32,252 nucleotides of DNA from Acidobacteriota bacterium (GCA_021806005.1 JAJZDM010000034.1:1-32252); one strand, 5' to 3'; counted from the stretch's first letter, positions 20,265-29,992 are shown. The notes: a model not told the origin generated them from the letters alone. Numbers and translations: made by a program.

Positions 20265-22121
20265 TCAAGGCTCGTCGCACTCCTCATCCAGCGGCAGCGG
20301 TTGGCTTGTTCGCGCCCGGTGGGCGGCGTGGTTCCCAAAGGGCCAGCGCAGACGAAGCACCCGCTCCCTGTCGCTCTCGCGATGCGCCTCATCGCTCCGG
20401 CCCTTCAGCAGATCACTGATGGTCATGATCCCGAGCAGCTTGCCCTCCGCATTGACGACCGGATACGAAGTGATCTTGGACTCCGCCATCGACATCGCGC
20501 AGGCCCGCAACGTGGTGACCGGGGACACAGTCAACGGGCTGCTGTTGGCGTCCTGCGCCAGCGGCACGGAGAGATCCTCCTTGCGCGCTGCCGCGATCAT
20601 CTGCGCCCGGGTGAGCGTACCGGTCAATCGGCCCTCACTGTCCACCAGGGGAAAGATGCGCTGCCAGTGAGACCATGCCTCACCGCCGCGCTCCTCCATC
20701 TTCCGCAGCCAGTCAGCGGCGGCCCTCCGGGTAGCGTTGTCCGGCAGGGCAAAGACGCTGGTGTGCATCGCATGGGACACGAGAATGGACTCCAGCGGGT
20801 CGGCGCCGAACTCGCGACTCAGATGCATCCCGCGCCGGCTCATGCTCTCCGTGAGCATGGAGCGGGGCAGCACCAGCACGCTGAGCGCATAAGCCGCCAT
20901 GCAGGCGAGCAGCACCGGCAGCATCAATCCTCCGTTATGGGTCAACTCCAGAGCCAGCATCGCCGAGGTCAGCGGCGCACCAATCGCCGCCGAAAGCACC
21001 GCGCTCATACCCACCAGCACCCATGCGCCGGGCGTCATCATCGGCATCAGGTGCGCAAAGACTCCGCCCAGCGCCCCGCCGAACATCAACAGCGGCGCAA
21101 GGATGCCGGCCGCGGTGCTGGAGCCCATCGAGAACGCCCAACTGATCGTCTTGATCAACAGAATGCCGGCCAGCAGCGTCCAGCCGATATTGCCGGAGAT
21201 CATCTGCTGAATCACGCTATAACCCACGCCCAGCGACTCCGGAAAGATATACCCACACAGCCCGATCACCACTCCACCAATGGCGGGCCACCACATCCAG
21301 TGAATCGGCAGGTGCTCGAAGAGCAGTTCAAAGAAGTGCACTCCCTTGCTCAGCGCCGCTGACAGTAGCGCCGCCACCAGGCCCAGCAGCAGCGCGCCCA
21401 GCATCGCCGAGTGATAGACCGGGGCCCCGGTGGGAACCATGTGCATCAGGCTCTGGGGTCCCAGCAGGAGCCGACGGACGGCGCCGGCGGAGACGCAGGC
21501 AATCGCCACCGGAACCAGCGAACGCGGCTTCCACTCAAAGAGCAGGCACTCCACCGCCAGCAGCGTCGCCGACATCGGGCAGTTGAACATCGCCGCCATG
21601 CCCGCCGCAGCGCCGGATACCATGACTACCGTGCGCTCCGAGCCGGTCACCGGCAACAACTGGCCCACCACGCTGGCCACGGCCCCACTGCTGATGATCA
21701 CAGGACCCTCCGTGCCAAACGGCCCACCGGAACCGATCGCAATCGCCGTGGCAATCGGTTTGAGCAGGGCTACGCGGGGCTGCACCTTGCCATCGTTGAA
21801 GACCACCGTCTCAATGGCCTCCGGCAGGCCGTGGCCGCGCACCCGGGGCGAAAGATAGCGCGCGATCACGCCCACCAGCAGGCCGCCCAGAACCGGCATC
21901 GGGATCAGCCACCAGTGCCTTCCCGCCATCCACGGGGCCTGCTCGAGAAAGCTCCACCTCTGGAAGTAAAAGAGGTTCGTGAACAGATAGATCATCTCTT
22001 CCAGCACCCAGGCTAGAAGGGCAGCCGCCGCCCCCAGTACCGCTGCCAGCAGACTGATGTAAAAGATACGGCTGTCAGCCGAGAAGTCTCGCAGCGAGTC
22101 AGCCGATTCAATCTCACTCAA
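20265..22121 (-). CDS. ClC-type chloride channel/antiporter with CBS domains
   Basis: This 618-residue membrane protein has ten or more hydrophobic segments over the first ~430 residues, then a CBS-pair regulatory region. ClC selectivity motifs are visible: GSGGPFGTEGP, the GxFxP-like GILAPLLMFGGALGG, and RGHGLPE. The second CBS motif is SPVTTLRACAMSMAESKITSYPVVN. GTEGP replaces the usual GREGP/GKEGP. It would carry Cl- (or F-) across the inner membrane, as channel or proton antiporter; no gating glutamate assignment is certain beyond GTEGP. Translation begins at TTG, since the next in-frame ATG is within the first helix. It is 15 bases after a MarR gene, so the two are cotranscribed. Confidence 0.92.
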   Translation of the reverse strand: MSEIESADSLRDFSADSRIFYISLLAAVLGAAAALLAWVLEEMIYLFTNLFYFQRWSFLEQAPWMAGRHWWLIPMPVLGGLLVGVIARYLSPRVRGHGLPEAIETVVFNDGKVQPRVALLKPIATAIAIGSGGPFGTEGPVIISSGAVASVVGQLLPVTGSERTVVMVSGAAAGMAAMFNCPMSATLLAVECLLFEWKPRSLVPVAIACVSAGAVRRLLLGPQSLMHMVPTGAPVYHSAMLGALLLGLVAALLSAALSKGVHFFELLFEHLPIHWMWWPAIGGVVIGLCGYIFPESLGVGYSVIQQMISGNIGWTLLAGILLIKTISWAFSMGSSTAAGILAPLLMFGGALGGVFAHLMPMMTPGAWVLVGMSAVLSAAIGAPLTSAMLALELTHNGGLMLPVLLACMAAYALSVLVLPRSMLTESMSRRGMHLSREFGADPLESILVSHAMHTSVFALPDNATRRAAADWLRKMEERGGEAWSHWQRIFPLVDSEGRLTGTLTRAQMIAAARKEDLSVPLAQDANSSPLTVSPVTTLRACAMSMAESKITSYPVVNAEGKLLGIMTISDLLKGRSDEAHRESDRERVLRLRWPFGNHAAHRARTSQPLPLDEECDEP

Positions 22122-22136
22122 CGTTCCATACTCCCG

Positions 22137-22595
22137 TCAGATCTCCTGCCCGGCCGGATGTTCCACCGCGCCCTGCAGCTCTCGCAGCGCATGGATCAGG
22201 TGTTCGCACAGCGGAGCAATCTCCGCCAGATGCTCTGCCACCAGCCGATTCAGGATCTCCTGCCCCAGGGGCGTCAACTTCACCAGTGAGCGCCGCATGT
22301 CCCTGGGATCACTCTCCCGGTGCACCAGGCCCGCGCGTTCGGCGCGGTCTACCAGTTCCACCGTGCTGTTGTGGCGCAGAATCATCCGCTCCGCCAGATA
22401 CGTAATCGAGGCCTGCTGAGATTCTGGAATCGCGGCAATCACCTGCATCAGTTGATACTGCTGCGCCGGCACGCCACATCGCTCCGAGGCGATCTCGCTG
22501 AAGCTGAGAAACTTCCGCATCTGGAAACGAAACTCCGCCAGGCTCCGGAGCTTGGTCTGGGTCGCGTTCGCCTCGATTGGATCGTCCAGGGACAT
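22137..22595 (-). CDS. MarR-family transcriptional regulator
   Basis: This 152-residue winged-helix regulator has QASITYLAERMILRHNSTVELVDRAERAGLV as helix-turn-helix and recognition helix (about residues 62-92). It is followed by the wing ESDPRDMRRSLVKLTPLGQEIL. The DxRxxR wing core is intact. It is the first gene of a two-gene operon with the ClC gene and probably controls that operon. A palindromic site lies 12 bases upstream of its start. The ligand is unknown. GGGAG abuts the ATG, an unusually short spacing, so the true start might differ slightly. Confidence 0.92.
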   Translation of the reverse strand: MSLDDPIEANATQTKLRSLAEFRFQMRKFLSFSEIASERCGVPAQQYQLMQVIAAIPESQQASITYLAERMILRHNSTVELVDRAERAGLVHRESDPRDMRRSLVKLTPLGQEILNRLVAEHLAEIAPLCEHLIHALRELQGAVEHPAGQEI

Positions 22596-22901
22596 CTCCC
22601 ATTATTCTATCGCAAAACGATAATTTCGTGACGCAGAGAACTTCACGCGGGAATCAGCCGCTGATATCCGCCCGTCTCCAGACTGGACGGGCGCTCCGGG
22701 GTGAACCATCCGGGGCTTTTCCATTGTGCGAAAACGCCCCAGGAAGTTCAGCGTCGCGTTACACTTACCCTGAAACGCTCCAGGGCCAGGGCAGTTCTCC
22801 GGCAGGCAACCGCCAGACCTCTCCTGCCCTTCCAGCCGGTGGGGGATCTCTGGCGATGCTGCCCCATCTTCAACCAGAATTCTCACACCTGGAGTTACTG
22901 C
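22596..22901. other. Divergent intergenic region marR / purB
   Basis: These 306 bases contain the MarR-type palindrome at 22608-22622 near the marR end. Nothing else in them is clear. Open frames are short or are upstream extensions of purB. GGAG at 22891-22894 is the purB ribosome-binding site. Confidence 0.5.
22608..22622. promoter_or_regulatory. Candidate MarR operator
   Basis: TATCGCAAAACGATA is a perfect inverted repeat (TATCG / CGATA, five-base spacer). It sits 13 bases before the marR start, where it would overlap the promoter and block transcription. The size and AT-rich symmetric form fit MarR-family autoregulation. Confidence 0.55.
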
Positions 22902-24200
22902 ATGATTGCCCGTTATACCCGGCCAGCGATGGCCGCCATCTGGTCTGAACAACGCAAGTACGAGAACTGGCTCCGGGTGGAGATTGCCGCCACCACGGCC
23001 CTGGCCCGAGCCGGTGTGGTTCCATCCTCAGCCGTCACCGCGCTCCAGCAGCGCGCCGCCTTCACCGTCGAACGCATTCATGAGATCGAAGCGGAGACGC
23101 GCCACGATGTACTGGCCTTCACCACCGCGGTCGCCGAGTCCGTGGGCGCAGAGGCCCGCTGGCTGCACTACGGTCTCACCTCCACCGATGTGGTAGACAC
23201 CGCGCAGGCTCTGGCGCTGGTAGAGGCATCGACGCTGATTCGGGAGGGAATCCTCCGTCTGCGCCAGGTGCTGCGCCGGCGTGCCGTAGAGTTCCAGCAC
23301 ACACCCACCATCGGCCGCACCCACGGCGTCCACGCTGAGCCCACCACCTTCGGCATGAAGCTTCTTCTCTGGTACGCCGAGATGGGGCGGAACCTCAAGC
23401 GATTTGAAGCCGCCGCCGAGGACCTCCGCGTGGGCAAGATCTCCGGCGCTGTGGGGGCCTTTGGCAAGCTTAACCCGGAGCACGAAGCCGCCATCCTGGC
23501 GGAGTTGGGGCTGCAACCTGCCCTGATCTCCACCCAGGTCCTGCAGCGGGACCGGCATGCGGCCTACATCGCCACGCTGGCCGTTCTGGCCTCCACCCTG
23601 GACAAGATCGCGCTGGAGATCCGCCATCTGCAGCGCACCGAGGTTCGAGAGGCGGAAGAGTTCTTTTCCCCAGGACAGAAGGGCTCCAGCGCCATGCCCC
23701 ACAAGCGCAACCCCATCACCTGCGAGAACATCTGCGGACTGGCCCGCGTGATGCGCGGCAACGCCCAGGTAGCCCTGGAGGATGTTGCCCTGTGGCACGA
23801 GCGGGACATCTCCCACTCCTCGGCCGAGCGCGTTATCCTTCCCGACACCACCACACTGGCCGATTACCTGCTGGATCGCACCGCCACACTCATCGAGCGT
23901 CTTCTGGTCTATCCGGAGCGCATGCTCAGGAACCTCGAGTCCACCAACGGCCTGGTCTTCAGCGGCCAGTTGCTCATCGACCTTGCCGCCGCGGGCATGA
24001 GCCGGGAGGATGCCTACCGTCTGGTCCAGGGGCACGCCATGAACGCCTGGACCAACGACCTCAGCTTCCGCTCCCTCATCCAGGCCGATGCGGAGATCCA
24101 GGCGCGGCTCTCGGCGGAGAAGATCGCTGCCGCCTTCGATGTCCGGCGCCAGCTCCAGAATATCGACGCAATCTTCGCCCGGGTCCTGGCGGAGGGCTGA
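22902..24200 (+). CDS. purB: Adenylosuccinate lyase
   Basis: This 432-residue enzyme of the fumarase/aspartase superfamily acts twice in purine synthesis (SAICAR to AICAR; adenylosuccinate to AMP), each time releasing fumarate. Conserved blocks are RYTRPAMAAIWSEQRKYENWL at the N-terminus, ETRHDVLAFT, HYGLTSTDVVDTA, TIGRTHGVHAEP, and the signature SSAMPHKRNPITCEN. The length matches bacterial PurB of the Bacillus/Thermotoga type. GGAG eight bases before the ATG at 22902 supports that start over the longer open frame beginning at 22701. Confidence 0.97.
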   Translation: MIARYTRPAMAAIWSEQRKYENWLRVEIAATTALARAGVVPSSAVTALQQRAAFTVERIHEIEAETRHDVLAFTTAVAESVGAEARWLHYGLTSTDVVDTAQALALVEASTLIREGILRLRQVLRRRAVEFQHTPTIGRTHGVHAEPTTFGMKLLLWYAEMGRNLKRFEAAAEDLRVGKISGAVGAFGKLNPEHEAAILAELGLQPALISTQVLQRDRHAAYIATLAVLASTLDKIALEIRHLQRTEVREAEEFFSPGQKGSSAMPHKRNPITCENICGLARVMRGNAQVALEDVALWHERDISHSSAERVILPDTTTLADYLLDRTATLIERLLVYPERMLRNLESTNGLVFSGQLLIDLAAAGMSREDAYRLVQGHAMNAWTNDLSFRSLIQADAEIQARLSAEKIAAAFDVRRQLQNIDAIFARVLAEG

Positions 24201-24312
24201 GCAACGCTGCAGCCGGTCCGGCGCTCCGTCTCGCGGAGGCACCGCGTTCCCTGCCGCGATTCTTTGGATCGACGGCCCGGACGCCACACACCACCGGCAG
24301 GAAGAGGATGGT

Positions 24313-24939
24313 ATGGCGGATCTGTTCCCGATTCTCCCTCTGGTCGATGCCGCGCTCCGTTCCGCAGCGGAGCGTGGCGGGACCTCCCTGGCCTGCCGGC
24401 CCGGCTGCGCGCAGTGCTGCGTCGGCGCCTTCGCCATCACCCAGTTCGACGCCGAGGTGCTCCGCTCCGGACTGGCCCATGCACCCTCCGCAGTGGCCGA
24501 GCGGATTTTGCACCGCGCCCGTCTCTCCCGGGAGAGGCTGCACTCCACCTTCCCGGGCGACCCGAACCGCGGACTGCTCTTTACCCAGCCCGAGCACGAG
24601 CAGGCCTTTGAGGAGTTTGCCAACGACGAACCCTGCCCCCTGCTCGATCCGGCCACGCAGACCTGCGATCTGTACGACGCCCGTCCGATTGCCTGCCGAA
24701 CCTTTGGACCACCGGTGAAGGATGAGGACGGCCATCTGACCGTGTGCGAGCTGTGCTTTGTGGATGCTCCGGCAGAGGAGGTCGCGCGCTGCGAGATGGA
24801 CCAGGGCTGGCGCACCCAGGAGGACCTGCTGATCGCAGCCTCCGAAGAGCGTTCTGGCCTGCACGGCCCTACCCTCGTCGCCTTTGCTCTCATCAGCGAT
24901 ACGCAGGACGAAGTTCCTGCCCGCCGAAAAGCGCGATGA
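24313..24939 (+). CDS. YkgJ-family cysteine cluster protein
   Basis: This 208-residue protein has the zinc/iron-chelating cysteine cluster. C-x3-C-x2-C in CRPGCAQCC near residue 28 and later cysteines in PCPLLD, CDLYDARPIACRTFG and CELCF fit the YkgJ (UPF0153) pattern. The motif ARPIACRTFG is typical. Function in the family is poorly defined; some members are metal-cluster proteins linked to redox or modification reactions. The GGAAGAGG ribosome-binding site lies eight bases before the ATG. It is 112 bases after purB and may share its transcript. The C-terminal 25 residues are not recognisable. Confidence 0.87.
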   Translation: MADLFPILPLVDAALRSAAERGGTSLACRPGCAQCCVGAFAITQFDAEVLRSGLAHAPSAVAERILHRARLSRERLHSTFPGDPNRGLLFTQPEHEQAFEEFANDEPCPLLDPATQTCDLYDARPIACRTFGPPVKDEDGHLTVCELCFVDAPAEEVARCEMDQGWRTQEDLLIAASEERSGLHGPTLVAFALISDTQDEVPARRKAR

Positions 24940-25093
24940 GATTCGCCGCGAGTGCAACAGCCCCCAGTCCGGCGGAGCCTGGCATCCTCTGAACTCCGGC
25001 GCGTTGGCCAGCGAACGGGAGGAATCCCCCTCTGCCTTCAATGCGTATCGCTTGAAGACCTGTGCCTTGAAGTGCGGTTTATGGCCGCCGCGT

Positions 25094-26887
25094 TTATGGC
25101 TGCCAGTTTTTGGGTACCGGCCGAAGGGTTAGCAGCACTGGTTTCCCTCTCGCCTTGGAAGAACGAAGAAAATAAATGGCTCCGTAGATTCCCCAGGCGG
25201 CGGAGATCGCCAATGCGATCAGCGGTTCCTTGAAGGTGCCCAGGCCCATGGCAGGGCTTATCAGGTAGAAGGCCATGCAAACCAGGTTGGCCAGCAGACC
25301 GAAGCCGGGAATGATGCGGTGCCGGATGAGATTGAAATCATGACGCCGGTGGTAGGCGACGATGCACAGCCAGCAACTGAGGGCATAAAGCATGAAGGTT
25401 CCGAAGTTCGAGGTAAGCGCGAGGGTCAGCAGCGTGTTGGGCAGTGCCGCCATCCTGTCATGCGTGCTGTAACCAAAGCTGGAAAGTATACCGTGCGGCA
25501 GCGCTGCAATCGAGGCATCGGAGGGAGCACCCGCATCCCCGAAGGCCATGGACACGGCGACGACCCCGATGATGGCGGAGATGACAGCCAACGTCCAGAT
25601 GGCGCGGCGCGGGGTGAGCGACCTGTCATGCAGGATTCCAAAGTGCTCCGGAGCCTCTTTATCCCGTCCCATCGCATAAGTAACACGCGCTCCGGTGTTC
25701 ATGCAGCTCAGCGTGGTGCCAATCAGCGCCAGAAAGACCGTAAACGCCTCCGCCATCATGAAGTACTTGCCGTTGCCGTGGCCAAGCAGTCCGTCTCCGA
25801 CGATGATCATCATGTCGCCGATGGGCGCCGCGGAGTTAGCTGCAGACTGCATCGTGTAGCCGGAGTTCAGAAGGTAGTTGGCTGCGAAGTATTCGATCAG
25901 GTAGCACACCAGACCCTGGATCAGCAGCGAGGCGATGATCGCGATAGGAATATGCCGGGTGGGATTCTTGGCTTCGCCGCCAAGCGCGGTAACGGACTCG
26001 AATCCAACCATGATGAGAATCGCCACCGTCGCCTGGATCAAAACAAAGCTGATCTTGTGCGGCGCAACCACCGAAGCGATGGAGGGATGCGTGAGGAAGT
26101 TGCCGCTTCCATCGGACACGGTATAAGCGATGTGAAACGGAACCGGCTTTCCCGCCGAATCCAGCAACGGCTCTGGGATGCCGTGGGCATCGCGAACGAT
26201 CGACCCACGCTCGTCTGTGGCGAACTGATACGTGTAGGTGGCCAGCGTCCGGCCGTCGTACTGAAAGGCGGGTGATCCGGTTGGATGCATCGCACGGTAA
26301 CTGATGGCCAGAACGCTGAAGAGCATCAGCGCGGAGATCTGCACGATATTGATGGCCAGCAGAACGGACGTGGAAGCGCTCACGCCCCGTTGCGCGATCC
26401 AGCCGACAAAGAGCGAGAAGACAATGGCTACCAGCGCCATGAAGACAGGTCCCGGATTGGAGCCGCTCATGATGCCGGGATACAGAAAGCCGACAACATA
26501 GCCCACGAAGAGGCCTGCCGTAGCGACCATCACTCCGGGATACACCCAGTAATAGAGATGCGAACCCCAGCCGACGATGAACTTGACCAGGCGGGCATAT
26601 CGGAAGAACTCATCGTTCGACAGCAGCGCCTGTTCCGCGTAGTAATAACTGGAACCGGCGCCAGGATACAGCCTGGATATCTCCGCGTATGCTACCGCCG
26701 TGGCCAGGCAGACCACCAGGGCCGTCAGAACGCCAAACCACATGGCCGGCGCCGTTACGCCAGTGGCTGCTTCGATATAAAACGTCAACCAGAGAAAGGC
26801 GCCGGGAGCAATCAGGGCCATTGCGTTGCTGGTGAGCCCGGTGAGGCCAAGGGTGGGCTGCATCTGTGGAGCATGCTTTTCGTTCAT
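25094..26887 (-). CDS. APC-family amino acid permease
   Basis: This 597-residue transporter of the amino acid-polyamine-organocation superfamily has about 12-14 hydrophobic segments. Typical signs are SNAMALIAPGAFLWL with its unwound TM1 region, YAEISRLYPGAGSSYYYAEQAL after TM2-3, and GFESVTALGGEAKNPTRHIP (the FE-x-GE-x-KNP signature). A polar stretch of about 77 residues (coordinates 26066-26296) between hydrophobic helices is unusually long and may form an extracytoplasmic loop. The ATG at 26887 lies right before the conserved TM1 region; the frame is open 36 codons upstream without a sensible sequence. It follows nifW by 91 bases on the same strand with no clear terminator, so it may be read with the nif genes. 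The substrate is unknown. Confidence 0.88.
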   Translation of the reverse strand: MNEKHAPQMQPTLGLTGLTSNAMALIAPGAFLWLTFYIEAATGVTAPAMWFGVLTALVVCLATAVAYAEISRLYPGAGSSYYYAEQALLSNDEFFRYARLVKFIVGWGSHLYYWVYPGVMVATAGLFVGYVVGFLYPGIMSGSNPGPVFMALVAIVFSLFVGWIAQRGVSASTSVLLAINIVQISALMLFSVLAISYRAMHPTGSPAFQYDGRTLATYTYQFATDERGSIVRDAHGIPEPLLDSAGKPVPFHIAYTVSDGSGNFLTHPSIASVVAPHKISFVLIQATVAILIMVGFESVTALGGEAKNPTRHIPIAIIASLLIQGLVCYLIEYFAANYLLNSGYTMQSAANSAAPIGDMMIIVGDGLLGHGNGKYFMMAEAFTVFLALIGTTLSCMNTGARVTYAMGRDKEAPEHFGILHDRSLTPRRAIWTLAVISAIIGVVAVSMAFGDAGAPSDASIAALPHGILSSFGYSTHDRMAALPNTLLTLALTSNFGTFMLYALSCWLCIVAYHRRHDFNLIRHRIIPGFGLLANLVCMAFYLISPAMGLGTFKEPLIALAISAAWGIYGAIYFLRSSKARGKPVLLTLRPVPKNWQP

Positions 26888-26978
26888 GCGTCTCTCTTGG
26901 AGTGGAATTATGGGTCTTTCGGCAGACCGCTCGGACGATCTTTGGGACGTGGTCCGCTGCTTGCAGACGTCGTCCGTC

Positions 26979-27308
26979 TTACAACTTTGCTTCACCGCTG
27001 CTCATACCGGTGAGGTGCACAAGACGGGCTCTGCGGGAGCGAACCGCATCCTGATGAACCTTGAACACGCGCTCCTGCATGGGCGAGGAGTTCACGAAAT
27101 CCAGGTAGGCTCGTTCCAGGTGGGCGCGAAAGTACGCTCGGGCCTCGTTCTCGTCGGACTCGACTGCGGCTTTGCGCAGATTGTCTCCCATGCGCCGCAG
27201 GATGTGCAGCCGCGCCACCTGCAGCACCGCAGGGTCGAATGGAACGTCAAGGAACCGGAAGAACTCTTCTGCCGAAGAAAGTTGCGAAAGCTGTTCAAGC
27301 ACAGTCAT
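26979..27308 (-). CDS. nifW: Nitrogenase-stabilizing/protective protein NifW
   Basis: This 109-residue protein protects or assists maturation of the MoFe protein. The family pattern is clear: [31 protein letters not shown], then an acidic helix, then [20 protein letters not shown] seven bases before the ATG at 27308 fixes the start, which lies inside the last 14 bases of nifV. The length is typical. It is the last recognisable nif gene in this direction. Confidence 0.93.
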   Translation of the reverse strand: MTVLEQLSQLSSAEEFFRFLDVPFDPAVLQVARLHILRRMGDNLRKAAVESDENEARAYFRAHLERAYLDFVNSSPMQERVFKVHQDAVRSRRARLVHLTGMSSGEAKL

Positions 27309-28470
27309 AGCGAACCTCCATCGCGGCAGGACGAGCCGCTGGCAGCTCGCTTCCAAGTCTGTAAAAATCCAGAAGCTCTTCGGAGCTGACAGCCCGTTTG
27401 GTCTGCATGGAACGCTCCCGGACCTTTGCCAGCAGCCACTGCGTTCGGTTCCGGTCCGCGGTCAGCCCCAGGGATTGCAGCGCACTCGCCACAGAGGCGG
27501 TCCCGGAGTGCTTGCCCAAAACGATCTGGCGCTGGCGCCCAAAGGCCTGTGGCGAGAGTGCCTCATAGGTCATAGGATCCTTCATCAGTCCGTCAACGTG
27601 AATGCCGGACTCATGGGTGAATGCCGCCCCGCCGACGATCGCCTTTCCCGCCGGGATAGGGCGGTGGGAGGCCTCGGCGACGATTCCGGCAAGGCCCTGA
27701 AGCTGCTGCAGGTCCACCCTCGCCTTGACCGCGGATAGAAACTCCAGTCCGGCAACCACCTCTTCCAGTGCGGCATTCCCGGCGCGCTCCCCTAACCCCA
27801 GGACACAGACACTGGCACAGCACGCTCCGCCACGGATGGCTGCGAGTGTATTGGCTGTGGCCATCCCCAGATCGTCGTGCCCATGAAACTCCAGATCGAT
27901 ATCAGTCGCTGCGCGCAACTCGCGAAAGATCTCATAGACGGAGAAGGGGTCCAGGCAGCCCAGCGTATCGGCAAAGCGGAAGCGGTGTGCCCCGGCCATG
28001 GAAGCCGCTTCCAGCGCCAGCAGGAGGAAGTCACGGTCAGCACGGCTGGAGTCCTCGCCGCCCATGGCCACGCGCAGGCCGCAGTCGATGGCGTATGGAA
28101 TCACGCTGCGAATCCGGCGCAGCACCTCCGAACGATCCGCCTTGAGCTTGGCTCCCATCTGGATGTCGGAGACGGGAATGGAGAGGTTGATACGCTTGAG
28201 CCCGGTAGCCACCGCCGCATCGACATCGGAGCGGGTCATGCGGCACCAGGCGATCGCCTCAGCCTTCGACAGCACCCTGCCGATAGCTGCAATCTCTTCC
28301 ACCTCACGCCGGCCCATGGCGGGTGTGCCGGCCTCGATCTCGTCCACGCCGGCGCGATCCAAAGCCTGCGCAATGGACAACTTCTCTTCCAGCGTAAAGG
28401 CTACGCCGGAGGCCTGTTCTCCATCTCTCAGCGTGGAATCATTGATGATGACCCTGGCAAGGCTACTCAT
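27295..28470 (-). CDS. nifV: Homocitrate synthase NifV
   Basis: This 391-residue enzyme condenses acetyl-CoA with 2-oxoglutarate to make homocitrate, the organic ligand of FeMo-co. The DRE-TIM metallolyase motif [18 protein letters not shown] is at residues 9-26, with catalytic D11 and R15. [15 protein letters not shown] and [16 protein letters not shown] carry metal ligands and the acyl-CoA site. Its place between nifS and nifW separates it from LeuA and CimA homologues. The ATG overlaps the nifS end by 8 bases. Confidence 0.96.
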   Translation of the reverse strand: MSSLARVIINDSTLRDGEQASGVAFTLEEKLSIAQALDRAGVDEIEAGTPAMGRREVEEIAAIGRVLSKAEAIAWCRMTRSDVDAAVATGLKRINLSIPVSDIQMGAKLKADRSEVLRRIRSVIPYAIDCGLRVAMGGEDSSRADRDFLLLALEAASMAGAHRFRFADTLGCLDPFSVYEIFRELRAATDIDLEFHGHDDLGMATANTLAAIRGGACCASVCVLGLGERAGNAALEEVVAGLEFLSAVKARVDLQQLQGLAGIVAEASHRPIPAGKAIVGGAAFTHESGIHVDGLMKDPMTYEALSPQAFGRQRQIVLGKHSGTASVASALQSLGLTADRNRTQWLLAKVRERSMQTKRAVSSEELLDFYRLGSELPAARPAAMEVRYDCA

Positions 28471-29647
28471 AGGCTGGCTCCATAGACAAGGAATGAGCTT
28501 CCAGTTTCTCCACAATCTGTGACATGACGTGCAGCACGCGGTCCACATCCTTCTCAACGTTCTCCCGGGAAAAGGAGAAACGGATCGCCCCACGCAGGTG
28601 ACTGAACGGAACCTTCATGGCGCGCAGCACATGCGAGGGCTCCATCGATCCGGAGGAGCAGGCGGAGCCTGACGAAGCCGCGATGCGGGCTTGCTCCAGC
28701 AGCAAAAGCACCACGTCCGCCTCTACATCTTTGAAGGCCATGTTGAGGGTGTTGGGCAGGCGATCGCTCTCACCACCCACCACCATGGAACCGGGAACAA
28801 GCCGCAGGATCTCGCCTTCCAGGCGGTCGCGCATGCGCTCAATCCGTGGCGTCTCGTGCGGGATCGCCCGCCCCGCCAACTCCGCGGCAATGCCAAAGCC
28901 GGCAATGGCAGCACAGTTTTCTGTGCCGGCCCGCCGTCCCCGCTCCTGCCTTCCACCGGGAATCAAGGGCTCAAATTTCACTCCGTTGCGCACATACAGC
29001 GCTCCGATTCCCTTGGGCCCATGCATCTTGTGAGCAGAGGCCGTCACCATATCGACGCCGACCCATTGCACGTCAATGGGAATCTTGCCCGCAGCCTGAA
29101 CCGCATCACTGTGAAACAACGCTCCAGCCTGATGCGCCATCGCAGCCAGTATCTTCACCGGGAAGATCACTCCCGTCTCATTGTTCGCCCATTGAATGGT
29201 TGCAAGCGCGGTCCGTGCCCCCAGGGCAGAACGATAGGCATCGAGGTCGAGATTCCCATTGCAGTCGACGGGGATTCTGTGAACCCTGGCTCTGCCGCTT
29301 CTCTCCAGCCGCGCACAGGCAGCCAGGATAGACGGATGTTCCACCACGGAGGTAACAATCTCATCGCGGTCGGGCTGTGTCTCCAGTGCGGAGAGGATCG
29401 CCGTGCAGTTGGACTCGCTCCCCCCGGAGGTAAAAACGACCTCTTTTTCAAGCGCCGCTCCAAGCAACGTGCACACCTGGGCGCGCGCAACCTGCAGGGC
29501 TTGCGAAGCTGCCGCGCCAAGAGGGTGCGACGAAGATGGATTGGCGAAGTTGTCACTGAAGAACGGCAGCATCGCCTCTGCCACCCATGTACTCATGCGC
29601 GTCGTCGCATTGTTGTCGAGATAGACCCATGGCGGCTGTGTCGTCAT
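28463..29647 (-). CDS. nifS: Cysteine desulfurase NifS
   Basis: This 394-residue PLP enzyme takes sulfur from cysteine for Fe-S cluster building. The N-terminus [10 protein letters not shown]104 in VEHPS, PLP lysine K207 in [11 protein letters not shown], and the persulfide-forming C330 in [17 protein letters not shown] are all present. The SSGSACSSG loop is the NifS/IscS long-loop type. GGAGG eight bases before the ATG at 29647 sets the start. It follows nif-iscA by 24 bases. No nifU intervenes, although nifU is often the partner scaffold next to nifS. Confidence 0.96.
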   Translation of the reverse strand: MTTQPPWVYLDNNATTRMSTWVAEAMLPFFSDNFANPSSSHPLGAAASQALQVARAQVCTLLGAALEKEVVFTSGGSESNCTAILSALETQPDRDEIVTSVVEHPSILAACARLERSGRARVHRIPVDCNGNLDLDAYRSALGARTALATIQWANNETGVIFPVKILAAMAHQAGALFHSDAVQAAGKIPIDVQWVGVDMVTASAHKMHGPKGIGALYVRNGVKFEPLIPGGRQERGRRAGTENCAAIAGFGIAAELAGRAIPHETPRIERMRDRLEGEILRLVPGSMVVGGESDRLPNTLNMAFKDVEADVVLLLLEQARIAASSGSACSSGSMEPSHVLRAMKVPFSHLRGAIRFSFSRENVEKDVDRVLHVMSQIVEKLEAHSLSMEPAYE

Positions 29648-29671
29648 GTAGAGATCCTCCGGCAGCACGCT

Positions 29672-29992
29672 TCAGCAAAAGGACTTTCCGCAGGCACAGG
29701 TCGACTTGGCCTGTGGGTTATTGAAAGAGAAACCGGCGCCTTCCAGGCTCTCGACGTAGTCGATCGTGGTTCCCGCGAGGCGTTCCGCACTCTCCGGGTC
29801 ACTGAAGATTGCCAGGCCGTCGCTCTCGCAGAGCAGATCACCGGGTTCGGCGCTCTGCACCAGACCCATCTGGTATTGAAATCCGGAGCAGCCTCCGGCG
29901 AGCGCCGTCACCCGAAGGCCGGCCATGGATGTCGTTGCCGCGTTCATTGCGGAGCGAATGGCCCCCGCTGCTCTATCCGTCAAGGTGATCAT
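29672..29992 (-). CDS. Nif-linked A-type iron-sulfur carrier (NifIscA)
   Basis: This 106-residue HesB/IscA-type protein carries Fe-S clusters to targets. The three ligand cysteines are C35 in GGCSGFQY and C99 and C101 in the C-terminal CACGKSFC. FNNPQAKSTCACG is the usual A-type carrier C-terminus. GGAGG six bases before the ATG fixes the start. It is the first gene after the sigma54/NifA promoter and heads the unit iscA-nifS-nifV-nifW. Genes of this kind often precede nifU-nifS in other diazotrophs. Confidence 0.93.
   Translation of the reverse strand: MITLTDRAAGAIRSAMNAATTSMAGLRVTALAGGCSGFQYQMGLVQSAEPGDLLCESDGLAIFSDPESAERLAGTTIDYVESLEGAGFSFNNPQAKSTCACGKSFC

Noticed and set aside
23028-24893. 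621-residue minus-strand open frame
   Set aside because: It is antisense to purB and the YkgJ-type gene; no homology signs.
26888-26978. Hairpin GGTCT-GCCGAA-AGACC between nifW and the APC permease as a terminator
   Set aside because: The stem is only five bases and no T-run follows, so it is not good evidence for termination.
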